Origin: UQRS01 sp050946935 | GTDB lineage: Bacteria > Bacillota > Clostridia > Oscillospirales > Acutalibacteraceae | Direction of reading: 5' to 3' | Assembly (NCBI GenBank): GCA_050946935.1 | Contig: JBMNVR010000002.1 | Coordinates: 124,001 to 188,000 of the forward strand | DNA: 64,000 bases | Part shown: positions 34,278-43,238 of the stretch, piece after piece | Layout of the letters: every line of letters starts with the position of its first letter | How positions within the stretch are numbered: the first letter of the stretch is position 1 | Position numbers and translations under genes: made by a program | The notes under the pieces: model-generated | Told to the model about the DNA's origin: nothing | The model's input: only the letters and a program-made list of their open reading frames with translations | The model's database searches: none

Positions 34278-34553
34278 TTACTTGTTGACAGCGTCCTTGA
34301 AAGCCTTGCCGGCCTTGAAAACCGGAGCCTTGGAAGCGGCAATGGTGATGGTTTCCTTGGTCTGAGGGTTCCGGCCGGTGCGCTCGCCGCGCTCGCGAAC
34401 CTCAAAAGTACCGAAGCCAACCAACTGAACCTTGTCGCCACCGATCAGAGCATCGGTGATCGCGTCGATAACTGCGGCAACTGCCTTATCGGCATCTTTC
34501 TTAGAAAGTTCGGCTTTCTCTGCAACCGCTGCAACCAGTTCTGTCTTGTTCAT
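34278..34553 (-). CDS. hup: HU family DNA-binding protein
   Basis: A nucleoid-associated histone-like protein that bends DNA. At 91 residues it is normal length and has the signature GFGTFEVRERGERTGRNPQT for the beta arm. GGAGGTAC stands before the ATG at 34553. It follows mazG, a frequent Firmicutes pair. Confidence 0.96.
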   Translation of the reverse strand: MNKTELVAAVAEKAELSKKDADKAVAAVIDAITDALIGGDKVQLVGFGTFEVRERGERTGRNPQTKETITIAASKAPVFKAGKAFKDAVNK

Positions 34554-34621
34554 AAGTTTTGTACCTCCAAAAATTTTTATATATGCTTCATCTCGGGGAA
34601 ATCCCCGATGTATGAATAAAA

Positions 34622-35419
34622 TTATTTTACCTCGTTCCAAAGGCAATCCAGTGCGGCAAGGCCGGCAGTTTCCATATCCAGCCCACGCTCCGAAGCGAGG
34701 CGTTCGACCTTTCCGAATCGGCTGATAAATTTATCTGTGGCGCTCTGCAGCGCGTCTTCCGCGTCCACCTTCAAAAAACGGGCGACATTGACAACAGAGA
34801 AAAGCAGGTCGCCGAGTTCCTCGGCCATCTTCTCCCTTTCACCGGAGGCCATCGCCACGCGGAGTTCATCTGTTTCCTCGGCAATCTTATCAAACGCGCC
34901 GTCCGCCGCGTCCCAGTCAAACCCCGCCTTAGACGCGCGTTTGCCAACCTTCTGCGCACGCATCAAAGCCGGGAAAGCTTTCGGCACACTCTCCAAAGTG
35001 GCCAGCGCGGTTTCCTGCTGCTTTTCCACCCGCTTGATCCGATCCCAGTTGTCCAAAACCTCTGTCGAGCCGCTGACCGTAACGTCCCCGAAAATATGCG
35101 GGTGCCGCAGGATCAGTTTCTTGCAGATGCCGTCGGCAACATCGTCGAGGGTGAAGCTCCCCTCCTCCTCCGCCATGCGGGCGTGAAATACAACCTGCAG
35201 CAAAACATCGCCCAGTTCTTCGCACAGATCGGCGTTGCTGCCGCGGTCGATGGCGTCGGCCGCTTCATATGCTTCTTCCAAAAGGTTGACGCGGATGGAT
35301 TTATGATTCTGTTCCCGATCCCAGGGACAGCCGTTTTCGCCGCGGAGAAGTTCCATAATCCGGCGTAAATCCTCTATTTTGTATGCGTCCTTAAACTGAA
35401 ACCACATATTTTGTACCAT
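34622..35419 (-). CDS. mazG: Nucleoside triphosphate pyrophosphohydrolase MazG
   Basis: MazG hydrolyses (d)NTPs to monophosphates, cleaning the pool and lowering ppGpp. The 265-residue protein carries two MazG domains: the N-terminal one with ENGCPWDREQNHKSI and EEAYE/EELGD metal motifs, and the C-terminal one with 'EETDEL' and EELGDLLF. The ATG at 35419 has AGGAG seven bases upstream; a second ATG is four codons further on. The next gene is hup. Confidence 0.95.
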   Translation of the reverse strand: MVQNMWFQFKDAYKIEDLRRIMELLRGENGCPWDREQNHKSIRVNLLEEAYEAADAIDRGSNADLCEELGDVLLQVVFHARMAEEEGSFTLDDVADGICKKLILRHPHIFGDVTVSGSTEVLDNWDRIKRVEKQQETALATLESVPKAFPALMRAQKVGKRASKAGFDWDAADGAFDKIAEETDELRVAMASGEREKMAEELGDLLFSVVNVARFLKVDAEDALQSATDKFISRFGKVERLASERGLDMETAGLAALDCLWNEVK

Positions 35420-35534
35420 ATTTTTCTCCTAAAATCAAGTATTTCCAGCGAAATTTTATATGAAAGTGCCTGAATTTCAAGCTTTTTTTACATCCGTAGT
35501 GAAGATTTCGCATGGAATAAGGGGAAATTTAAGC

Positions 35535-37301
35535 TCAGGCGTTCCCTTTGAAGAGGCGGATGTCCTCCTTCGACACACAGCGGGTCAACAGCAAAGCGGC
35601 AAGATAAACGATGCCGGCAGCGGCAATCGCCACAACGGTCACCAGCTTTAGATTTGTCATAATGTTTGACATCAGACTGTATACGCCAAATGCCGCCGCG
35701 CCACAAAGCAGTGCGGAAAACAGGGGTTTTAGCAAAATTGTTTTGACATCCAGCCGCACCCCCGCATGTTTGACCAGACTGTAAAAATTGGCGGCAAAAT
35801 TGAAGATGTAACAAACCAGCGTACCGATCGGCGCGCCGATGATGTTAATGGCCGGAACACCGACCAAAACAAAATTCAAAACAAACTTAATCACGGCGCC
35901 AATCATGATGTTGCGCACCGGGATTTTTTCCTTCCCGATCGCCTGAAGCATGTTGGTCAGCGGCATGGAAAGCCCGCTGAACAAAGCCGCAAGGCCCAGG
36001 ACCAGCAGGATCGGCGTTGCCACTGCAACCTCTTTTTCTTTGCCGGAATACAACAGGTTCAGCACCGGACCAGCCAGCACAGTAATCCCGATTCCGGCCG
36101 GGATAGCGATGAGGGCAGTAACCTTAATCATCGACTCAATATTCCCCTTGATGGAAAGCTTGTTCTGTTCCACCCAGGCGGTAGCGAGCACCGGAAGCGC
36201 ACTGACCCCCAGCACCGAGGTAATCGAAGGCACCAGATTGAACACCGAGTAAGCGAAGCCCTTATAGCAGCCATAGAGGTAGTTGGGCACCGTCTCCACC
36301 AACTCGGAAACCGAAGCCCCCACCGTGCTTTCAGGCAAAAGACCGCTATACATATTCAAAATGGTATCCGGCGACGTCCCAACCACGGTAGCCAGCCGCT
36401 TCTGCACCGTAAGCAGGTCAATCAGGCTGGAAAAGTTGGAAACCAACGAGCCAAGCACCACCGGAATCGCAATCACAACCAGCATTTTTAAGGTTCGTTT
36501 GCCATCATAAGCGGCCGGAGAGGCGGCTACCTCCTCCCGTGTGATTTTTGCGCCGGACGCTTTGTGGTAGATAATCAGGAACAGGGTCGCGAGCACCGAA
36601 CCGATCGTGATGCCAAGTATCGCTGCAGCCGAAGCGTAGGGCGAGGCGGCCTCTACAATCCGTTCATAAATTTCCTCTGCCTTCGCATTGGGACTGATCG
36701 TTACAGCCTTGCCAAAAACCGTGCCCAGCGCATTAAATTCGGACTGCGCCTTATGGATCACAAGATAGGCCAGCCCAAGCCCGAGAAAAAGCTTGCCAAG
36801 CGCCTCAATCACCGAGGAAATCGCGGTGGGATACATATTTCGCAAGCCCTCATAAAAGCCGCGGTAAGAGGACATGATACAGCAAAACAGCAAAGCCGGC
36901 GCAATGGCGAACATGCTGAACGCCGCACCGGCATTGCCGATGTACAGCGTGTATGGATAAATTGCCACAACCATGATGATTGTCCCGGTTAACCCGGTTA
37001 CCAAAAAGGCGCGCTGAGCAATCTTCAGCGTTTTATAGACGTCGGCAAACCGCCTCTCCGCCACCCGCTCGGCCACCAGGCGAGAGATGGCAATCGGCAG
37101 ACCGGCCATCGCCAGAGAGTAGAGCGGCAGGTACAAATCATACGCGCTGGTGAAATAGCCCATCCCGCTGCCGCCCAGCAGATTTCCCAGCGGAATCTTG
37201 AAAACAGCGCCGATCACCTTGACCAGCATGGTTGAAACCGTCAGGATCATCGCACCCTGTAAAAATGTTTGTGGCTTTCGTTTGATTTCCAATCCTATCA
37301 C
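35535..37301 (-). CDS. spoVB: Stage V sporulation protein B-like lipid flippase (MOP superfamily)
   Basis: A 588-residue protein with about 14 membrane helices, of the SpoVB/MurJ-like polysaccharide exporter group. The start 'LQGAMILTVSTMLVKVIGAVFKIPLGNLLG' is characteristic. SpoVB is thought to flip lipid-linked peptidoglycan precursors for spore cortex synthesis; related members act in vegetative cells. The start is GTG 37301 with AAAGG seven bases upstream. A distinctive loop of about 45 residues follows helix 6. Confidence 0.88.
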   Translation of the reverse strand: MIGLEIKRKPQTFLQGAMILTVSTMLVKVIGAVFKIPLGNLLGGSGMGYFTSAYDLYLPLYSLAMAGLPIAISRLVAERVAERRFADVYKTLKIAQRAFLVTGLTGTIIMVVAIYPYTLYIGNAGAAFSMFAIAPALLFCCIMSSYRGFYEGLRNMYPTAISSVIEALGKLFLGLGLAYLVIHKAQSEFNALGTVFGKAVTISPNAKAEEIYERIVEAASPYASAAAILGITIGSVLATLFLIIYHKASGAKITREEVAASPAAYDGKRTLKMLVVIAIPVVLGSLVSNFSSLIDLLTVQKRLATVVGTSPDTILNMYSGLLPESTVGASVSELVETVPNYLYGCYKGFAYSVFNLVPSITSVLGVSALPVLATAWVEQNKLSIKGNIESMIKVTALIAIPAGIGITVLAGPVLNLLYSGKEKEVAVATPILLVLGLAALFSGLSMPLTNMLQAIGKEKIPVRNIMIGAVIKFVLNFVLVGVPAINIIGAPIGTLVCYIFNFAANFYSLVKHAGVRLDVKTILLKPLFSALLCGAAAFGVYSLMSNIMTNLKLVTVVAIAAAGIVYLAALLLTRCVSKEDIRLFKGNA

Positions 37302-37358
37302 ACAACCTTTATCCCATTAATACACCAATACACCGCAAAGCAGTCCTCCCGCACCCCG

Positions 37359-38078
37359 TCAGTCCCAGAGGGCGTCGGCTTTAAAAACATTCGAAACTCC
37401 CGCAAAAAAGCAGGAAAAAAGCGATCGCTCCGCTTGATTTTTTGCATCCTGATAATCGCTGCCGGCGTCCTGTCCGGCGTCGTCTGAAATCTTTCGCAGC
37501 GAGGAAAACCCCACACCGGCGTCGGCACAGACCGAAGCGATGGCGGCCGACTCCATATCGCAGGACATCGCGCCGTGCCGTTCAGCCAGTTCGCGGCGCA
37601 GCCGGTCGTCGCAGACAAAACAGTCCCCGGTAGCGGCCGCACCGCATTTCAGCCGTGGACAGGCGTTCAAAAACAAACGATCCAGCGCCGGACAGGAGGT
37701 CAGCTCCCCGCCCTGCCCCGGCTTCTCGCATTTTTTATAGCCGAGCGGCGCCAAATCAAAATCATGCTCAAAGAAGCGGGTGGCCAGCATAAGTTCCCCT
37801 TTTCCGATATGCGAGATGCCGCCGGACAGCCCGGCGTTCAGAATATAATCTGCGCCCGACGCCACCGCAAAAGCGGCGCAGGCCGCCGCGTTCACCTTTC
37901 CCACGCGGGAGTATACGGCCGTAACCTCCGCTCTGCGGCCCTCTTGCGCCAGGGAAAAAGAGAAACTCTCCCGTCCAAAGGAAGCACCGTCCTGCACCGG
38001 AGCTGGCGCGGCCGCCTTGGCGGCGGCAAACTCATTGTCATCCGCGATGATGACATACAGATGTAGTGTGTCTTTCAT
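37359..38078 (-). CDS. 5'-methylthioadenosine/S-adenosylhomocysteine nucleosidase-like protein
   Basis: A 239-residue member of the PNP_UDP_1 (nucleoside phosphorylase/nucleosidase) fold. GLSGGISH near residue 85 corresponds to the Gly-rich AGxAGG motif, and 'CDMESAAIASVC' is the signature with the ribose-binding Met-Glu and catalytic Asp region. The exact substrate (MTA/SAH, futalosine or another nucleoside) cannot be fixed. The ATG at 38078 follows GAGGGA; an upstream ATG at 38114 has no site. It lies 49 bases after punA in the same direction. Confidence 0.75.
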   Translation of the reverse strand: MKDTLHLYVIIADDNEFAAAKAAAPAPVQDGASFGRESFSFSLAQEGRRAEVTAVYSRVGKVNAAACAAFAVASGADYILNAGLSGGISHIGKGELMLATRFFEHDFDLAPLGYKKCEKPGQGGELTSCPALDRLFLNACPRLKCGAAATGDCFVCDDRLRRELAERHGAMSCDMESAAIASVCADAGVGFSSLRKISDDAGQDAGSDYQDAKNQAERSLFSCFFAGVSNVFKADALWD

Positions 38079-38127
38079 TTTGGCTTGTCCCTCACGTTTG
38101 GTATATCGGCCCATCGGCCGAACAGGT

Positions 38128-38946
38128 TCAAAAATTCCGCAAAATCTCCCGAATCAGGGCGGCCAGCCGTCCGCCGGATTTTTCGGCAGTCTCGACCACC
38201 TCCCGGTCGTCGAGAGGCGCATCCGAGATTCCAGCCGCCATATTGGTCAAAATGGAAAATCCAAGTATCTCTATCCCCGCTTTACCGGCGGCGATGACCT
38301 CCGGCACGGTGGACATGCCGACCGCATCAGCGCCGAGGGTGCGAAACGCCCGGATTTCCGCGGGGGTTTCATACTGCGGTCCGCCGCAATAAAGATAAAC
38401 CCCTTCCCGCAGCGGCAGGGAGAGTCGAACTGCCGCCTCCCTCGCCAGACGGCAAAGGGCGGGCGAATACGCCGCAGACAGGTCAAAAAACATCGGTCCC
38501 AAGCGCTTGTCCGCCGGTCCGGTGACCGGACTTTCCCCAGACAGCTTGATATGGTCGGTAATCAGCATGATGTCGCCGGGCACAAAATCCCGGTTGACCG
38601 CACCGGCGGCGTTGGTGATTACCATTCGCCGGACCGACAGCAGGCCGAGCACCGTAACATAAAAGGAAACCTCCGCCATCGTGTAGCCCTCGTACACATG
38701 TGCACGCCCGGAGAATACCAGCACCTCCCGCCCGGCGAGCGTTCCGCAGAGCAGCTCGCCCGCATGGGAGGGATTGGTCGGCCGGGGAAAGCCGGGAATT
38801 TGCGTATAGGGAATCCGGCGGGTCACCGTCATTTCCTCTGTCAGGGAAGAGAGGCCGGAGCCGAGCACCAGCGCGGTATCCGGAACACAGCCGACCGTTT
38901 CACGCAAAAAACCGGCCGCCGCATTGTATTTTTCATAAGCAAACAT
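38128..38946 (-). CDS. punA: Purine-nucleoside phosphorylase (PunA/class II)
   Basis: It splits purine nucleosides with phosphate in purine salvage. The 272-residue trimeric-type PNP has 'VLGSGLSSL', the 'GRAHVYEGY' motif, TNAAGAVN and GGPQYETPAEIRAFRTLGADAVGMSTVPE. AGAGGAAC precedes the ATG. It probably shares a transcript with the nucleosidase-like gene. Confidence 0.95.
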   Translation of the reverse strand: MFAYEKYNAAAGFLRETVGCVPDTALVLGSGLSSLTEEMTVTRRIPYTQIPGFPRPTNPSHAGELLCGTLAGREVLVFSGRAHVYEGYTMAEVSFYVTVLGLLSVRRMVITNAAGAVNRDFVPGDIMLITDHIKLSGESPVTGPADKRLGPMFFDLSAAYSPALCRLAREAAVRLSLPLREGVYLYCGGPQYETPAEIRAFRTLGADAVGMSTVPEVIAAGKAGIEILGFSILTNMAAGISDAPLDDREVVETAEKSGGRLAALIREILRNF

Positions 38947-39078
38947 GGCGTGTTCCTCTTTAAACAGCGGCGCGCGGCCTCGCAGCAGATACTCCGCCGC
39001 CTACCGACGCACACGAATACAAGCGGGACGGCGAAGAAAATCCCCGCCGTCCTGAAAAATAGGTCGGATCAAACGCGC

Positions 39079-39444
39079 TCAGCCGCGCAGCTTGGCACCG
39101 CATTTCGAGCAATAAACCGCGTCGTTCGGATTGCTGTCGCCACAGCTCGGGCAAAAGGTCAATCCCTTTTCATCCGCAATTTTCTTTTGAATGGTTTCCA
39201 GCGCGGCAAGATCGTCGTCGATGGCCTGCACCAGCGCGTCGCAACCGTCTCCGGCGGCGCAGCCATTCTTCAGATTGGAATAAACCACCCGTCCCAGCGT
39301 CGCGTAATTTTTTGAAATCTGAGACTCAGCCTTGGCCGCCTCGATCTTCAGCTTCTGGACCGAGATCAATTCGCCGCCCTTCTCCCCTACCGTTTCAAAA
39401 ACGTCCTTGGCCTTGATAAATGTATCTTCAAAAAATCCCATCAT
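39079..39444 (-). CDS. Zinc-ribbon protein with helical N-terminus
   Basis: A 121-residue protein. An amphipathic helical part (about 1-90, MGFFEDTFIKAKDVFETVGEK...) is followed by a C-terminal zinc ribbon CPSCG...CSKCGAKLRG. No function is assigned; similar small proteins are common in Clostridia. Start choice: GAAAGG stands six bases before ATG 39444, and ATG 39450 lies within that site. Confidence 0.75.
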   Translation of the reverse strand: MMGFFEDTFIKAKDVFETVGEKGGELISVQKLKIEAAKAESQISKNYATLGRVVYSNLKNGCAAGDGCDALVQAIDDDLAALETIQKKIADEKGLTFCPSCGDSNPNDAVYCSKCGAKLRG

Positions 39445-39655
39445 GCCCATCCTTTCATAAAGCCCTGCCGTCCGATTTCTTGCGCGGACGGTATATTTAT
39501 TTTGCGCGGCGCACAAGGGGCCGCGTATCCGAAAAAAGAATTTGAAAAATCGCTGCAAACGGATATTCCGCCAAAAGGCAGAAAAATTCTGTATGCCTTA
39601 TTGTAGCATAACCATCCACATATTGCAAGATGGCGAGTCCGTCGCACGGTGCGGA

Positions 39656-40600
39656 TTATGGCCGGGCCATCTCAATAAACTCCCGCATCAGGGAGGTTTT
39701 CGGCACCAGCGTATGCGGCAGGCTGACAAACCGGTCGAGGCCGTAAGCCGCCTGCAAAGCAAAATTATACTGCGGATGCCGCGGATCCAACCCGGTAATC
39801 ATGGTCAGCACATCCTCCTTAAAAACGCACAGCTCATACGGATGAAACGAATTGATTGTATAATCGGCCGCGCCGCTGTGGGGAAAAAGATAATTGCGCT
39901 CCCCATGCTGGACATCCGGCCACATGCGCAACGTGTTTTCTATCCCCGAATTGCGGTAGATCTGATCCCGGGAAATCCGCCGGATCAGACGGATATCCCG
40001 CCGGGTGAGGAGAATCCCACCTTCGTCATCATAGACGCGGTTGCCGACGTTGACATACAGCTTGACAAGCCGGTCGGCCGGCACGGCCGAAAGCAGCAGC
40101 GGATTGAGGGCGTGCAGCCCCTCTACAATAATTACATCGCCCAGCTCGGCGCGGATCAGCCGGCCCTGCGGACTGCGCTCTCCGGTGTGAAAATCAAACA
40201 GGGGAAAAAGGCACTCCCCCGTTTGGGCGATCTGAGCGAAGCAGCGGTGCAGCTCGTCGAGATCGAGCGCCTGCACCGATTCAAAATCCTTTCGGCCGTT
40301 TTCGTCGGCCGGCGTCCGGCTGACCCCAAAATAAAAATCATCCAGCGAGACGGTATGCGACCGCACACCCCGCGCGGCCAGCGCGTCCCGCAAAATATGA
40401 GAAGAGGTGGTTTTGCCCGAGCTGGACGGGCCGGCCAGCATAATGACCGTCCGCCCCTCTCCGGCCGGGATGCGGTCGGCGATGGCATAAATCGAGCTGT
40501 GATAACTTTGCTCGCAAAGCTCGATAAACCCGGCCGGATCCTCCAGTACAGCCCGATTGATCGCCCCCACCCGGTTATACATTTCTGTAATATTGCTCAT
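39656..40600 (-). CDS. Uridine kinase-like (phosphoribulokinase/uridine kinase family) protein
   Basis: A 314-residue P-loop kinase. Walker A is GPSSSGKTTSS (about residue 57), with 'VSLDDFYFGVSRTPADENGRKDFESVQALDL' for substrate binding and VIIVEGLHALNP as Walker B. The family also includes an N-terminal region found in threonyl-tRNA-synthetase-like TGS-kinase fusions; here that part is short. The likely role is nucleoside phosphorylation. It overlaps hemZ by 26 bases, suggesting coupling. Confidence 0.85.
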   Translation of the reverse strand: MSNITEMYNRVGAINRAVLEDPAGFIELCEQSYHSSIYAIADRIPAGEGRTVIMLAGPSSSGKTTSSHILRDALAARGVRSHTVSLDDFYFGVSRTPADENGRKDFESVQALDLDELHRCFAQIAQTGECLFPLFDFHTGERSPQGRLIRAELGDVIIVEGLHALNPLLLSAVPADRLVKLYVNVGNRVYDDEGGILLTRRDIRLIRRISRDQIYRNSGIENTLRMWPDVQHGERNYLFPHSGAADYTINSFHPYELCVFKEDVLTMITGLDPRHPQYNFALQAAYGLDRFVSLPHTLVPKTSLMREFIEMARP

Positions 40601-42056
40601 AAAAATCGTTCACCTGCCTCTTTCGCATCAGGATTTCGTCAAAACGTTTATTGTATTCATATGGATATTTATAGTTAAAAATACGCTCGATTTTTTCTCC
40701 TTCGGAAAAAGGCGCTTTCAACTTGGTCACGGCCGACGCGCCGCAGGCTAAAATTGTATGTGTTTCATCCATAATATAGACGTTGTACAGACCCTCGAAC
40801 CCGGGTTTGGCATACCCGACATTCTCCTGCCCGCCGACCGTTTTGCTCTGCCGGTACATGTAGTAGGGCAAAATCCCCCGTGCCTCCAGCAGCCGGCGGC
40901 CGTCGGACAGCATTCGGGTTACCGCGCCGCCGGCCGAGAGCAGCGCCCGTTCTCCCCCAACCGTGAGGCGGGAAGATCGCTTCATCGCCAGCGTGTGGAT
41001 GGTTACGCTCTCAGGATCCAGAGCCAGAATCTCCTCCACCGTAGCGACAAAGCCCTCCGGCGTATCGAGCGGCAGGCCGGCAATCAAATCCATGTTGATG
41101 TTGGTAAAGCCCGCCCGACGCGCCAGAGCAAAAGCCGTCCGGACGTCATCGGCCGTATGACGGCGGCCGATCTCCCTCAAAACGGCGTCCTGCATGGTCT
41201 GCGGATTGATGCTGACGCGTGTCGCCCCGCCGTCCAGGATGGCTGCAAGCTTCTCCCTTGTGATGGTGTCGGGACGCCCTGCCTCCACAGTATATTCATG
41301 TATACCGTCGAGCGGGAACGCGTCGGCCACCGCCTTCATCACACGCCGGAGCTGTTCGGCCGTCAGAGTAGTAGGCGTGCCGCCGCCGATATAGACCGTC
41401 TCCAGCCGGAGGTTATAGGGCGCAACCCGCTCTGCGGCGTCGGCGATCTCCCGACAGAGAAGGTCAACATATTCCGGCACCAGGGCGGCCGATTTTTCAA
41501 CCGAGTGGGAAACAAAGGAACAGTAGGAACACCGGGTCGGACAAAAGGGAATCGCGATATAGAGGCTATAGGACTCCGGCCGGGAGAGGGCTATAATCTC
41601 CCCCTCCGAACGGGAGACGGCCGCGCAGAGCGCCGCCTTTTCGGGCAGCACCAGCAGATCTTCTGCAAAGAAGCGGCGGGCGGCCGACTCCCCTTCCGAG
41701 AGCGACAGGCGGCGAAACAGCTTGGCCGGCCGCACACCGGTCAGAACGCCCCAGGGAGGCCGGTAGCCGGTAAGCCCGGCCAAGGCTTCATAAAGCAGAC
41801 GGGCCAGTCCAAGCTCCCGCCGGTCAAAACCACAGAGTCTTCCGGCCGCCGCGGCCGCCGTCCGGCGATCAGAGAGACCGCCGCCCGAAAGCTCCAACGA
41901 CAGGGTGTAATCTCCCGTTCGTTCCTCCCGGGCCGCGGCGGTGACCCGGCGATCGGCCGCCGGCGCTTCCGGCACAATTTTCTCAAAAGGGTAAAACAAG
42001 CGGAGGATGTTCTCCAGCTCGTAATAATATTTTTTGTCGGTAATCAGTTCAATCAT
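40575..42056 (-). CDS. hemZ: Coproporphyrinogen dehydrogenase HemZ (radical SAM)
   Basis: A HemN-like radical SAM protein of the HemZ type, 493 residues. After about 165 N-terminal residues comes CPTRCSYCSFVSHS (the 4Fe-4S cysteines), then YIGGGTPTTL, 'EAGRPDTI' and 'SINPQTMQDAVLREIGRRHTADDV', all family signatures. Whether it truly oxidises coproporphyrinogen is not shown, as heme genes are not in the window. ATGA overlap (4 bases) with the upstream MBL gene. Confidence 0.93.
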   Translation of the reverse strand: MIELITDKKYYYELENILRLFYPFEKIVPEAPAADRRVTAAAREERTGDYTLSLELSGGGLSDRRTAAAAAGRLCGFDRRELGLARLLYEALAGLTGYRPPWGVLTGVRPAKLFRRLSLSEGESAARRFFAEDLLVLPEKAALCAAVSRSEGEIIALSRPESYSLYIAIPFCPTRCSYCSFVSHSVEKSAALVPEYVDLLCREIADAAERVAPYNLRLETVYIGGGTPTTLTAEQLRRVMKAVADAFPLDGIHEYTVEAGRPDTITREKLAAILDGGATRVSINPQTMQDAVLREIGRRHTADDVRTAFALARRAGFTNINMDLIAGLPLDTPEGFVATVEEILALDPESVTIHTLAMKRSSRLTVGGERALLSAGGAVTRMLSDGRRLLEARGILPYYMYRQSKTVGGQENVGYAKPGFEGLYNVYIMDETHTILACGASAVTKLKAPFSEGEKIERIFNYKYPYEYNKRFDEILMRKRQVNDFYEQYYRNV

Positions 42057-42694
42057 AAACGCTCCGATAAATATGGATTGGTCGCCCGCTCTTGGGAGAG
42101 GGTGGTCGCCTCTCCGTGCCCGGGATAGACCCTGTATTCCCCACTTAAAGCCGCCAGCCGCACCGTCGAGGCGAGCATGTCGCGGTAGCTGCCGCTCGGC
42201 AGATCGGTGCGCCCGACCGTCCCGGCAAAGAGGGTGTCACCGGAAAACAGACAATCCTCCAGCAAAAAGCAGACCGAGCCGGCCGTGTGCCCGGGAGTAT
42301 GCAGCACCATAATCTCCCGCCCGGCAAAGGGCAGGCGATCGCCGTCCCGCAGCAAAAGCTCCGGCTCGACCGGCTTCTGCTCCCGACCGTAAATCTCCCG
42401 GCAGCAGCTAACCTCCGGCGAAGTGGCGCCGGCCGCATCCAGCTCGTGAATGGCGACCCTGCCGCCGGCCAGCGCCTTGGCCCGCGCCAACCCCATCAGG
42501 TGATCGGCGTGCCGGTGAGTCAGGAGGATGTACTCCACCTGTCCGGCCAGGGCACGGCAGACTGTATCCAGCCGGGGATCGTCGTCGCCCGGATCGATCA
42601 ACAGCGCCGCCTCCCCCGCTGTGACGATATAGCAGTTGGAGCCGAGCGCGCCGAGGGTGAGCATCTCTATCTTCAAATCAGACCGGTCGGACAT
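42053..42694 (-). CDS. MBL-fold metallohydrolase (glyoxalase II-like)
   Basis: A 213-residue hydrolase with the metal motif THRHADHLMG (about residue 59), HTPGHTAGSVCF and FSGDTLFAGTVGRTDLP, plus PGHGEATTL at the end. The family includes hydroxyacylglutathione hydrolases and YqgX-like proteins; the substrate is not known. The start codon follows GGGGGCG-type sequence. It overlaps hemZ by 4 bases. Confidence 0.9.
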   Translation of the reverse strand: MSDRSDLKIEMLTLGALGSNCYIVTAGEAALLIDPGDDDPRLDTVCRALAGQVEYILLTHRHADHLMGLARAKALAGGRVAIHELDAAGATSPEVSCCREIYGREQKPVEPELLLRDGDRLPFAGREIMVLHTPGHTAGSVCFLLEDCLFSGDTLFAGTVGRTDLPSGSYRDMLASTVRLAALSGEYRVYPGHGEATTLSQERATNPYLSERL

Positions 42695-42739
42695 ATCCGA
42701 ACGCCCCCTTCTTTTGCAAATGTGTGTACTTCCCGGAAA

Positions 42740-43198
42740 TTACGTCCGCTTCCAGATGTCGGTGTCCAGCGTGATGGTCACCGGGCCGTCGGCCGTCATG
42801 GCGATCTGCATATCGGCGCCGAAGCGGCCGCTCTCCACCCGCGCGACGCCCAGCCGCCGCAGTTCAGCCATATAGACCTCATACAGCCGCTCGGCTTCCT
42901 CCGGCGCGGCGGCGTTTGTAAAAGAGGGGCGGTTGCCCTTGCGCACATTGGCCGCAAGCGTAAAATTGGATACCACCAGCGCCCCGCCGGCAGTGTCCAG
43001 CAAGGAGCGGTTCATTTTCTCCGCCTCGTCGCAGAAAATACGTAAAGCGGCCGTCTTGGCCGCGAGAACGGCCGCTTCCGCCTCCCCATCTCCCGACACC
43101 ACGCCGAGAAGGATAAGCAGTCCCGGGCCGATCTCCCCGGCAGGGAAGCCGTCGGCCGTCACCGCCGCCGAAAGCACCCGCTGTACAATTGCAATCAT
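42740..43198 (-). CDS. dtd: D-aminoacyl-tRNA deacylase
   Basis: Dtd removes D-amino acids from mischarged tRNAs. The 152-residue protein has the family start MIAIVQRVLSAAVTADG, 'NFTLAANVRKGNRPSF' (SQFTL motif variant; Gln replaced by Asn-adjacent sequence) and the NGPVT-like 'DGPVTITLD' near the end. It follows relA by 40 bases, the usual Firmicutes pair. Confidence 0.92.
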   Translation of the reverse strand: MIAIVQRVLSAAVTADGFPAGEIGPGLLILLGVVSGDGEAEAAVLAAKTAALRIFCDEAEKMNRSLLDTAGGALVVSNFTLAANVRKGNRPSFTNAAAPEEAERLYEVYMAELRRLGVARVESGRFGADMQIAMTADGPVTITLDTDIWKRT

Positions 43199-43238
43199 AT
43201 ACGTTTCCTCATTTTTTCAAAATCTGTTCGGAACTTCC

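Noticed and set aside
38017..39315. Long + strand ORF of 432 codons
   Set aside because: Antisense to punA and the nucleosidase-like gene; composition rich in Arg, His and Gln, typical of a shadow frame.
40758..42128. Long + strand ORF of 456 codons
   Set aside because: Antisense to hemZ, which has clear radical SAM motifs.
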